From positions 1 through 64,000 of the forward strand of contig LLCB01000260.1 in the NCBI GenBank assembly GCA_001414345.1: a stretch of 64,000 nucleotides of DNA, written 5' to 3'. A program made the position numbers and the translations under genes. The DNA comes from Hymenoscyphus infarciens (taxonomy: Eukaryota; Ascomycota; Leotiomycetes; Helotiales; Helotiaceae). Positions within the stretch are counted from its first letter, which is position 1, and the number at the start of each line of letters is the position of its first letter. Positions 14,201 to 25,489 of the stretch are shown one piece after another. The notes under the pieces were generated by a model. It was not told where the DNA came from, made no database searches, and saw nothing but the letters and a program-made list of their open reading frames with translations.

Positions 14201-15360
14201 ACTAAACCTAGATTAATACTAACTATTACTCTCTTAAAATCGAATCTATATAATCCTAGCTAAGTATATATAGCTACTATCTCTCTAAAAATATTAAGTA
14301 ATAAGTATATATAGTTATTAATAAATTAAATAAAAAGTTAAAAGAAATCTAGATATAAAATAGAACATTTACTCTTAATAATATCTTTAGATAAACTCTT
14401 AATCTAAATAAGCTCTTTTAAGAAGTAAGAAGAGAGATATTAGCCTATTAGATATTAAGAAATCGATATATAACTAGCTAGGGGTTATACTAAGCTAAAA
14501 AATCTAAATAAATCCCTAAGTACTATAAAGAGGTTAATAACTAAATAAAGAACTTAGATAATCTAAAGTCTAAAGAGTAAGGTATTAAATAGATAGCCTA
14601 CTATTACTATCTATTATTTAAAAAGGAGAAGAATAATTTAAAAATAAGAGCTTTATAAGAAAGTATATACTAGTTAGAGATCTTTTATAACCTACTACCT
14701 TACTTAGAAGATATAATAAATAGTTAAGAATTAAGAGAATATACTTATTAAGCTATACTTTAGTAAGAATAAGAGCTTTCTTAGTAGATAAAAGTAATTA
14801 TAGAAGCAAAATCTAAATATTTTAACATTATAGGTTTAATATTTAATACTTCTTAATAAGAGCTAATTTAAATTTATTTATAAGTAGATAAACTAGGTTA
14901 TCTTAAATATAATATAGTATTTATAATTATAGATAAAGATAATATAGAATTAGCTAGGTAGTCTAGTTTAGGAGATACTAAGAATAGAATAACTTTTCTT
15001 AAACTTTATAAATAGAAATAACTTAGTTTTAATACTTTTAGTATATAAGCTAAGACTTTTAACTTACTAATCCCTTTATTTAAGCCTAGGTAAGATAGAG
15101 TAAGGAATTTAATAATTAAGTAGTATAGTATATAAGAGATCTCTAGTAATGTTATATTATCTATATAGCCTAATATTAGTAGCTTAGATTAAGTAAGATA
15201 ATATTCCTAGTTTATAAATAGTAGTATACTAGCTAGATATAAAAGAATATTAGCTAAAATGTTTATAAGCTATAAAGCTATTAAAGGTAGTAGTAATAGT
15301 AGCCTAAGAAATAAAATACTAAATAAAAAGAATTAAGAGTAGTAGTTTATATAATAAAAG
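8236..15360. other. AT-rich RIP-mutated sequence, nothing identified
   Basis: About 7 kb without a supportable gene. A plus-strand stretch around 9.1-9.9 kb has relatively few stops in one frame, with low-complexity codons for E, D, N and L near 9,720-9,800. It may once have been coding, but I recognise no domain. The open frame at 12,889-13,074 on the minus strand is too short and compositionally typical of chance. Confidence 0.55.
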
Positions 15361-15660
15361 ATTAAGCTAGTTTATAGTTTAGATTTAGATTAGTATACTA
15401 TTTAAGATAAATATAACTTAAGGAATATAAAGAATAAGAGTATTTATTAAAAAATCTATAATAGGCTATTTTAAAACCTATCTCTTATATATTTTAAAAG
15501 GATTATTAACTAGAATTAAGCTAGTTTATAGTTTAGATTTAGATTAGTATACTATTTAGAATAAATATAACTTAGAAATCTAAAAGACGAAAGTATTTAC
15601 TAGAAAATCTATAATAGTATATTTTATATATTTACTATTTTATAAGAATTATTAGTTTAA
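15361..15660 (+). repeat. Direct repeat, two copies 154 bp apart
   Basis: A segment of about 45 bp beginning ATTAAGCTAGTTTATAGTTT occurs at 15,361 and at 15,515. Similarity continues more weakly through the rest of each unit, for example ...AAAATCTATAATAG. A plus-strand frame reads I-K-L-V-Y-S-L-D-L-D in both copies, so this may be a decayed protein repeat. Confidence 0.65.
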
Positions 15661-17200
15661 TTTAAATAGATCTTAATAAATAACTAGTAATTTCTATTAA
15701 AAAGAATACTCTTAGTAAAAGAGGATATTAAAAAAGTTTAGTTTTAGAAAACTTATTTAAAATAATCTAGTATTTAAGTTAAATAAATTAAAGTAAAGTA
15801 AATTAAATAAATAAAACCAATTTAGAGCTAGTCCTTTTTAGATAACTAAAAATAAAACTAAAGTAATAATTTATAGTTAAGAGTTTTTAGTTTAAGTAAT
15901 AGAATAATAATTTTATATAAATAAAAAATATTATAAATCTATATTAGTATAGTAAGTAAATATTAAGTTAAATTAAGAAACGCGTAGTTCTAGAAGCAAT
16001 TAAGCCTTTATTAAAAGCTAAGCTTATTTAAGTAAAAATAATACTATATATCTTAAGTAATTTATTTTAGAAGGAAAATTAGTGCTTTATTAAGTAAGCG
16101 TTTTATAAGATATTTTATAACATGTTTTATTTTTATTTTAAGAAGTAGAAAACATTTACTTTTAAATTATTTAAACTAAGAGTTCTATTTAATACTACTA
16201 ATAGAATAGAGCTTTATAGCCTAAGTACTTATAATAAATAATATAACTAGTAAATATAATACTTCCTAATATCTAATAGTTAAAATTTCTACTAGCTTAG
16301 AACTCTTTAAAGTCTAGACTTACTTTTAAATACCTAATAAGTATACTACTAGCTAAAGAATCTAGCTATTTACTACTTCTCTTAATACTAAGGTAGGTAT
16401 AAATAAATTACTATTAATATACACTTCTAGAAGAGGTCTAAGGTTAGATAGTATATAAGTAATATACTCTTAAGTAAATATAATAACCTACTAAGAGAGG
16501 CTATATAAAGTCCTAGTAATATTAGAGTATTTAGCTAATAAAACCTTCTTTATTATTCTATTTTTTAACTTTAAGTCTTATTATTAGCTTAGTACTTTAA
16601 TATTCTATAAAGTAGGTTATTATATATAATATAATTAGAAGAGAGGAATAGTAGAGGAATAGTAGAGAGCTAGTAATACTAGAATAACATTACTTAAGAT
16701 AAAAGCTAAAAATATAAAGTAAGATAACTATTAGAAAGAACTACTATCTATCTTAACCTATTTAAGAGAACCTATTATAAAACCTTTTTAAACCCCTTTT
16801 ACTACTAAAGATATATATACTAAATCTATTATAAGAAACTCTATTAAAATTACTATAAATATTATCTAAGATAATATATATAGAAAATCGCTTTAAGAGA
16901 AGCTCTTAGAATACCCTTTAATACTTTTTAACTACTAAACTACTAAGAAAGATACTATTCTTTAAATACTTATAAAAAGCTTAATTAATATCTTAAGACT
17001 ATCCTTTATAATTCCTACTAACTAAATAGGTACTATTATAAAATATATAAGAGAAAATAAGTATTAAAAGTTACTTTAACTTTAAAAGAAGTTATTAAAA
17101 GGAATACTTCTAAATTAATAAAGAAAATAAAGAAAATAGAGTATTATTAGAAAAAAAGAGAAATTAACTAAATTAAAACCTAATTACTAAGCTAAGAAGT
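15661..17200. other. AT-rich RIP-mutated sequence, nothing identified
   Basis: No feature recognised. The composition matches the rest of the AT-rich block. Confidence 0.55.
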
Positions 17201-19100
17201 TTATATTACGATTTTTATATAGAATTTAAGAAATAGCTAATACTAGTACTAGTACTAGCTTCTCCTTAGTCGACTTTCTTATCTTTAAAGTTAGAGAAGA
17301 GAGTATAAGTATACTTTTAAAGATACTATAAAGTAAGACTTAATTAAAAAATTTACTAATATCTTTTATAATCTCTTCTTTAGATAATAGAGTCTAATAA
17401 AGTAGTATTAATTATTATAGTATAGTAGTTTCTTTAGTATTTAAAAAGGTTTTAAATATACTTTTTCTATTATTAAATTAGAGTTTACTTAAGATAAGCT
17501 TATTATCCTCTTAAAGCTTATTAACCTTAACTAACTAGAAAAGAATATTAGAAACACGCTTTCTAATATTTTAAAAGACTAGTATAAAGAGCTCCTTAGA
17601 GGTAGAAATAGTAAAATAATTATTAGTAAGAGGTATACTAGTTTCTATAAGAGCGTTATTATATTCTAGCTATTTTTTATTACTAAGGTAAAAAAAAGCT
17701 AGAGCCTCTTATTTAATTATATTATTATTATATTATAAGAACTAGTTAAAATTAATATTCTTTAAGAATAGATATAAAAGAAGAGTATAAACTCTTAATT
17801 ATATATTATTATCTAGTAATTAAATACTACCTTACTATAAATCGAGTTTAGTATATATAGCTATATTTTACTTATAGCTATAGTCTAGAAGATAACTTAA
17901 GATATACTTATTTTCCTTAGTACTATTACTCTTTTAAAAAGACTTTATAATATTATTATTTTATTTACTAGCTTTATTCTCTTAAAGAGGCTTTATAATA
18001 TTATTATTCTATTTAGTATTTCTATTCTCTTAAGAAGACTTTATAGTATTACTAGCTTACTTATTTTCTTAAAAAGGCTTTAAGATATTAATATTTTACT
18101 TAATACTAGGCTTTATAGTATTAATATTTAGTTTAGTATTATTATTCTTTATAAGAGAGCTTATAGTATTATTATTCTACTAGGGATTTAAATAAGCTTT
18201 AATAGTATTACTATTCTACTTAATATCTAGAAGAGGTTTAGTTATAGCTCTATCTTTAAGAGTATTTTTAGTAACTAAATTTAAAATAGTTAATTCTAGA
18301 ATTAAATTTATTAGTATATAAGTATTAAAGTTCTAAGATAAACTTATTAATTAGTTTTATAATAAGACTCTAATATTAGCTTATTAAAAAACAAGATATC
18401 TAAACTTTAAGTTAAGAACTAATATCTTTATAAGCGTCTATAATAATATCCTCTTCTTCTTATTTCTTATTCTTCTCTTTCTCTTTTTTAATCTTCTCCT
18501 CTTTTTCTTTTTTAATTTTATTAGCTTTACTAGCTTTACTAGCACCTTTAATACTACTCTTAAAACTAATCTTATTATTATTAAGATTGTCTTTAATAAC
18601 TATAACTTTACTAGTCTACTTATTAAGAGCTATCTTAGCTTTAAATTTTTTCTAATAGTAGTTACTCTTAGTATTAAAGAAGGTATATTTATTAAAAGCA
18701 TCTTTAGCTATAGTAGTAAAAGTATATACTAGTCTTATTAAAAGTAGCTACTAAATCGTAGAGTTATAAGCTAGATTTTTAATCTAGGTTATTATCTTAA
18801 TTTTCTAAATATAATTTTAGATTTCTAAAAAGGAGGTCTTATTACTATATAATAAATACTAAGTAGTATACTTTTTAGCCTAAATAATTACTCTAAAAAT
18901 ATTACTATAGTATTTAGTAGAATAAGTATTAGAATACTCTTAATAAAGTCTTAAAATAGAGATTTAGGCTAGTTACTAAAGTAACTTATTATTAAGAGTA
19001 GTAATATTATTAAGAGTAAGCTATTTTCGCTAATTAGAGCTAAGTTATAAAAATAGTATATATATCTAAGAATTAACTATAGGCTCTAATAGAGTAAACT
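17200..19100 (-). pseudogene. Decayed minus-strand reading frame, lysine/asparagine-rich, unidentified
   Basis: Read on the minus strand, about 18,730 down to 18,430 gives roughly 100 codons with only about three stops. The frame includes R-L-V-Y-T-F-T-T-I-A-K-D-A-F-N-K-Y and then a Lys/Glu-rich stretch (K-I-K-K-E-K-E-E-K). The frame continues upstream to about 19,000 with more stops, all TAG or TAA, consistent with RIP of CAG, CAA and TGG. The minisatellite at 17,941-18,240 lies downstream on the same strand. I recognise no domain. It could be cargo captured by a transposon, a transposon accessory protein, or a RIPed host duplicate. It is non-functional. Confidence 0.4.
17941..18240 (-). repeat. 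Coding-type minisatellite with spacings in multiples of three
   Basis: The element GRCTTTATARTATTA recurs seven times, at about 17,941, 17,989, 18,037, 18,076, 18,109, 18,157 and 18,196. The spacings are 48, 48, 39, 33, 48 and 39, every one divisible by three. On the minus strand the repeated peptide resembles N-x-N-T-I-K-P-S-x-x-E-N. Length changes that preserve frame imply expansion and contraction while the sequence was still translated, before RIP introduced the stops. Confidence 0.7.
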
Positions 19101-19263
19101 TATAAGCTTTAGTCTTATGTTTACTCTTAGGCTTAGAGAGATCCTTATCTTTAGATTTAATACTACTCTACGCCTTCCTTATAGTAATCTTAATATACTT
19201 AATTTACCTTCTAATAGAACAAAGATAGGCTAGAAAGATAGTATAATATAAAACTAATTCGCT

Positions 19264-19372
19264 ACTCTTACTCTTATTAACCTTACTCTTATTAATCTTA
19301 CTCTTATTAACCTTACTCTTATTAATCTTACTCTTATTAACCTTACTCTTATTACTCTTACTCTTATTACTT
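19264..19372 (-). repeat. 15-bp tandem repeat
   Basis: About seven copies of TTACTCTTATTAACC and variants, alternating AACC and AATC. The 15-bp period gives a five-residue peptide repeat on the minus strand (V/I-N-K-S-K), compatible with the low-complexity minus-strand frame downstream. Confidence 0.8.
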
Positions 19373-21944
19373 TTAATATTCTTATTATACTTCTAGCCTA
19401 TTTTAGACTTCTAACGCTTATTAGGTTTCTCGCTCTTTATAGTAGACTTTTTATACTTAGTAGAAGTCTAGGATCTTAATTTTTAGTAATATTCTCTTTA
19501 AAGGTTAGTATTAAGAGGTACTATACTAAGGAATATAAGGCTCTAATTAAGCTTATTTAGATTAGTAGGTATATTATACTTATAAAGGTTAGGATTATTT
19601 ATAATCTACTAGAGCTAGTTTATATTAGCTAGAAGAGTTTAGTATTTATACTACTAAATTATAAGCTTATTATATCTAGAGTATAAGAATACTAAGATAA
19701 ATATAAGTATTAGACTACTAAATTTATATAAAGAGAGAGGTTAGTAGCCTAGTAGCCTAAGCTAGGGTCTCTACTCTAGTACGTAATTTAGACTAGGAGT
19801 CTTAAGGTATATTCTAACCTTTATATAAGTTATAACTCTATACCTCCTATCTACTTTCTTATATAGATCTATTACTACTCTTAGTATTATACTTTTATAG
19901 ATCTCTTATAAAACTCTCTAATATTAGATAGTACTATTTTAACTAAGTATACTACTACTATACTACTATATAATTAATATAGTATATACTCTTTATAGCT
20001 ATATATCTAGTAAGAATCTTACTCTTAGAATAGACTTATTCTATCTCTAAGATTATTAAGACATTCTAGTCTACTAATAGCTATTCTCTTATATATAAAG
20101 ACCTATCCTTTACTAAACCTCTAGAATTAGAGAGTTAGACATTAGTAGATTTTGCTTTATAATATAAAAAGAACTCTAAAGTATATTTTACTATCTTTAT
20201 AATTAAAATTTATAAGTTATAACTAATAAGTATAACTAGAAACCCTTATTATTTTCTATTAGAATACCTACTACGACTTTAACTATAACTTATATTACTA
20301 CTTATAGACTTATTATAACTACTTAAGATAAAATCATAACTTCTATAACTTATATTATAAACGTTATTATAACTTCTATTACTATAAACACTCTTATAAA
20401 TACTCTTATAATAACTCGGTTTATAAATATAATTACACCTACTACTATAACTAAGTATACTAGTATAGAGTTATAAATACTAACTACTAAGTATTATTAT
20501 ACTCTCTTTAAAACTTAAAACTACTTATATATACCTTCTCCTACCTTATTCTTTTTAATATAATATTAATTAATTATCTTATCTTAGCTAGATATAGATA
20601 TAGATAATTCTTCTAATAAATTAACTAACGAATTTATACTAGTAGAGGAGTTTCCTATAGTCTTATTACTAATTAAATAGAAGTTATTATTAAATTAGTA
20701 GAGTATTAGTAGAATTAACTTTTCCTTTATATATATAAAGAGATCTTTAAGCTTTATAAACTTTACTTAGATATATATAAATAATATTTTTATTACTATC
20801 TACTAATATATATTACTTTTATATAAGACCTCTATATATAATAAGATCAGATCGTCTACTTCTAAATTACTTAGTATTATTAAATTAAAGAAGAGTCTAT
20901 CTATATTACTTATTTTATCTATATTCTTAAAAGTACTTAAGTAGTAATAGGCTTATATCTACTATAAGAAGGAATTAGATACTATAGTTATAAAGAGTAA
21001 GTAGTATTATTAGTAAACGTTAGAGTATAAATATATAACTTAAATAAAAAGTATAAAAAGACTCTATAATAAAGCAGTTACCTAGTAAACCTATATTAAG
21101 AAGATAGTAGAGGAGGCTAAGATAGTAGAGAAAGCTAAGATAGTAGAGTAGGCTTATTAATAAAATGCCTATTATAGCCTTTTTCTTCTTTATACTTATT
21201 TTACTTTAATACTTTAATACTCTTATTAAACTTTCTACTTTATTTTTATATACTCTCTTTATTTAATATACTTTATAAGTGTTCTAGAGTTATAAGATTA
21301 TATCTATTATTACTTTAATACTTCCTTAGTTATTATTTATAGTTATAGTCTTTATAAGGTTCTCTAGTACTCTTTTTATAGTTAGCTTTATAAATAGAAA
21401 GGAGAGAGGAAGGTGCTTTCTCTTTCTTTCTTTATAATTAGTCTTAGGAAAGAGAGTATCTAAGCTACTATACTATTTAATTTTTATATTAAATAAGAGA
21501 AGTATCTTATAAGTAAGTAAGAAAATAGAATTAATTTTAATATAATTTAGTATAAGCCTCTAGTTATAAATTAATATTAGTTAAGAATAAAGTCTCTTTA
21601 TATATTATTAGTAATAATTTATAATATTTATAATTATAATATTTCCTCTAAAGTAGGTCTAGATTACTAAATACTTTAATATACTAACTCTTTAATATTA
21701 AAATCATTTCTAGCTTACTACTCTATTATAAGCTTATATAGTACTAAGTTAAATCCACCTTTAAAATAGCTTCTTCTACTAAAATATTATATTAGACTTA
21801 GTATAGTATTCTTATAATTACTACTATATAAGCTATTAAGTATTAGTAGTAGTATTATATTATTATAACTCCTCTTTTTAATAGCCTTCTTAGTATATTA
21901 GTAGATTAGCTTCTAAAGTTTTAAAGATTTTCTTCTATTTACTA
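19373..21944. other. AT-rich RIP-mutated sequence with low-complexity patch
   Basis: No gene recognised. Around 20,270-20,470 the plus strand is rich in repeated TATAACTT/CTTATAA words, giving Tyr/Asn-rich peptides. This could be a RIPed His/Asn-rich or similar low-complexity coding region. The rest shows nothing definable. Confidence 0.5.
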
Positions 21945-22950
21945 TTATTTAAGTAAATCTTATACTAAAGTCTCTTATTTAGTAAATCTTTTACTTAAAA
22001 ACTATTAACTTTAATAAGTACTTTAATCTTATTAAAGTAAATTATAAAATCTTATACTTAAGCTTCTATTTTAGTAAATCTTTTACTTAAATCTCTACTT
22101 TAGTAAATCTTTTACTTAGAAACTATTAACTTTAATATATATTTTAATCTTATTTAAGTAAATATTATACTTAAGTTTCTTATTTAAGCTTTTACTTAAG
22201 TAAATCTTTTACTTAAAAACTATTAACTTTAGTAAAGTAAAATCTTATACTTAAGTTTCTCTTTTAATAAATCTTTTACTTAAGCTTCTACTTTAGTAAA
22301 TCTTTTACCTAAAAACTATAATAAAGTATAAAATCTTATACTTAAGTTTCTCTTTTAGTAAATCTTTTACTTAAATCTCTACTTTAGTAAATCTTTTACT
22401 TAAATCTCTACTTTAGTAAATCTTTTATATACTTAAAAACTATTAACTTTAGTAAGTACTTTAATCTTATTAAAGTAAATTATAAAATCTTTAGTAAATC
22501 TTTTATTTAAATCTCTACTTTAGTAAATCTTTTACTTAAAAACTATTAACTTTAGTAAAATCTTATACTTAAGTTTCTCTTTTAGTAAATCTTTTACTTA
22601 AGCTTTTACTTTAGTAAATCTTTTACTTAAAAACTATAGTAAAGTATAAAATCTTATACTTAAGTTTCTCTTTTAGTAAATCTTTTACTTAAATCTCTCT
22701 TTTAGTAAATCTTTTACTTAAATCTCTACTTTAGTAAATCTTTTATATACTTAAAAACTATTAACTTTAGTAAGTACTTTAATCTTATTAAAGTAAATTA
22801 TAAAATCTTATACTTAAGCTTCTATTTTAGTAAATCTTTTACTTAAATCTCTACTTTAGTAAATCTTTTACTTAAAAACTATTAACTTTAGTATATATTT
22901 TAATCTTATTTAAGTAAATTTTATACTTAAGTTTCCTTAAAAACTATTAA
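21945..22950 (+). repeat. 29-bp repeat array with higher-order structure, left of copia element
   Basis: The array has AGTAAATCTTTTACTTAA cores with linkers ending ATCTCTACTTT or GTTTCTCTTTT. A longer module with AAAAACTATTAACTTTAGTA and TTAATCTTATTAAAGTAAAT recurs at about 22,003, 22,435 and 22,752, and again at about 29,374 beyond the retrotransposon. This is a second-level repeat of several hundred bases. The copia element interrupted the array at AAAAACTATTAA / CTTTAG. The orientation is the same as the 39.5-kb array. Confidence 0.85.
22946..22950. other. Target-site duplication, left copy (ATTAA)
   Basis: The five bases ATTAA immediately precede the 5' LTR and recur at 29,189-29,193 immediately after the 3' LTR. 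Removing the element and one copy restores the array phrase ACTATTAACTTTAG. A 5-bp duplication is typical of Ty1/copia integrase. Confidence 0.85.
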
Positions 22951-23126
22951 TATCGGTATATATATATTTAAGAGGTAAATAGCGATTCAGATTAGTATAC
23001 GTGGGTACACGTACTTCTTGCTTAAGAGCTACTTAAGTAGGCATTATAGCTAGCTTTACTTAGTATATACGAATAATAATACAACTCTTTTTATATCGCT
23101 TTTATAACTATAAAGTTATACTAATA
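22951..23126 (+). repeat. 5' LTR of copia element (176 bp)
   Basis: Begins TATCGGTATATA and ends AAAGTTATACTAATA. It aligns without gaps to 29,013-29,188. By hand I count about 21 mismatches, all transitions; in about 18 of them this copy carries the A or T, so it is the more heavily RIPed LTR. The expected terminal TG is TA here. Confidence 0.9.
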
Positions 23127-25150
23127 CTAATTAGTAAACACATAGATCAGATACTCAATTACTTTATATATTTCTACTATAGGTATACTTATATAAAAGT
23201 AAACTTAATATTACTAGTAGACTCCCCTTCTCTAATTATAACTCCTTCTACTATTTAATAACTTTTTAACAACATACTATAAACACTTCTTAAGATAGGA
23301 AGCGCTAATTATAAATATCGACTCCTTACTAACCTCCTTTTATCTACTAAGATAATTCATACTCCCTAAGACACTTATTCACCTAAAACCTAAATTATCT
23401 TTTATCTACTAAGTAGAGTATAAACAGACTTTTAACAATATCTAAATTTAATTTAAACAACATAATAACAACACCTATAATATAATAGACTTACTAATAT
23501 CGATTCTAATAACTTTAGAAGCCTTAACTTTAACATTGACTTTAGTACTAAAATAGGCCTTAAAGCTAGCACTAAAGCTAAAGTCGATATAGACAGAAGA
23601 GACGATTTTTACTACTGAAAAAGAAGAGGAGTATACTAAAAGAGAGAATAAAGACCTTCTTCTTTAGAACGAATTTTAAGTAAACTTTAAAGAATAAGAT
23701 TAAGATAAATTTACTAAAATCCACTAATCTACTACTACTAAGTTATAATAAATACTTTATAGAAGAGGTATATAAGTTAAGATAGATAGATATAAGATAC
23801 TTATATCTTAAGCACTATATAATACTACTACTAAGGTTAACTAAACTAAGTAGTTAGACAAAGAATTAAAAGATATAGTATTAAGAGGAGCTAGGACTAA
23901 AGACTTTAGTTCCTGTTATAAATATATATTAAAACACGTTAAAAGATAATAAAAGCTGTAGTAATAATATCTATAACCTCTATAACCTCTATAACCTTTA
24001 TAACCTCTATAATAATAACCTCTAGCTAAAAATATTACTTAAAATACTTAATTTAAGATAAAGGCTAGAGATAAAGCTTTATAAGCATCTATTATATAAT
24101 AATAATAACTAATACCTTCGACAACTATCCTACTAACTAAAAGAAAAGACCTAAGCGATCTAGCACGACCTCTAATCTAACCTTTAAGTCTACTAAAAGA
24201 TAACTAGACCTCCTTCTTTATATTCTATTAATTTAGCGAAGATACTAGTAATAATAATTTTAATAATGCCTCTAAGTATCTAGAACATAATTAGCAATAA
24301 GATAATTATAGTAGAAGGCTACTAGTATAAACAAATACAGTATATTTTAAAGATAAATTACCTTCTTAAAGTTTAAAGAGTTAAGACTACTCTTATATAT
24401 TAGACACCTTTATAAAAGTATATAAGAACGATTAAAAGTATAATAGAAAAGAAGATAACTTTATAATTAAAGTCATAATATTCAAAGACATATATAAGAG
24501 AAGTAGGGTATTATTAGCGATTTACTCTCTTACCTTCTCTACTATACTAAAAGGTAATACTTTAAATTACTTCTATACTATACTTTTTAACAAAAACAAT
24601 AATTAATCTTTTAAAGTTTTATCTATATCTATATAATAATACTTTAAAGATAAACTTTATAAAAGAGGCTAATTATCTAAGTAGAATAATATTAATTTAT
24701 AAGAAATAATTTAAATAACTAAAGTATTAATATCAAGCTCTTTTAAGGATATGTTATTAAGACTTAATTTACTAAGATTTTCCCTCTCTACTGATTTTCA
24801 TACTAACAGTTAATTTTTAAATAAGCTAATTTTAGTGTATAAAAAAGTCCTAGATTATACTATTATAATATTAACCTTATCTTAAGACTCTTTAATTTCT
24901 AATACTATTACCTTTCTATAAAGTTTAATCTAATTATATATAAAAGTCTACCTAGAGATAGTTATAAACGAAACTATAATAACTAAAAAACACTTCTATA
25001 AGAGTAGATAATATAATATAAATAAATTTAGTAATATAGATTAATATAAGAAGAAGAGGATATATTATATATATAGAAAGGATAACTATTTATCTTAGGA
25101 TTATAGTTAAAAAGAGTAAGACTGTCACTTTACTAAATAGACTAATAAGA
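23127..25150 (+). pseudogene. copia gag remnant with zinc-knuckle motif
   Basis: From about 23,640 one frame gives a hydrophilic gag-like protein broken by TAG/TAA. About 23,980-24,010 contains a repeated TAACCTCTA word that would encode a short Pro/Leu/Gln-type repeat. Near 25,050-25,110 a zinc-knuckle-like pattern is visible: the frame reads K-R-I-Y-Y-I-Y-R-K-D-N-Y-L-S with Tyr codons (TAT) at cysteine positions, as expected from TGT to TAT. The exact start codon and frame joins cannot be fixed. Confidence 0.65.
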
Positions 25151-25489
25151 ATTCTAGACACTTTAAAGGCAAGTAAGATAGGTATACCAGAAAGGTATAT
25201 AATATAAACATAGCATATACTTAAGGTATATAAGAGAAGGAGTTATTAAAGACACTTTATACTATTACTCTATTAAAAGAAGATAGTTACTTATTAAACA
25301 CTAGCTTAGATAATAAAGTTATCTATTATAACATTACTTTTATAGGATTTATTAATAATTTAAATACTAAATAACTTACTATAAATTTAATAAGTTTAGT
25401 ATAAAAATATACTATCGATGGATATATCCTACAAAACCTAAATAACCTAAATAACACTTCTAATATTATATATAAATTTATAAAGGAGG

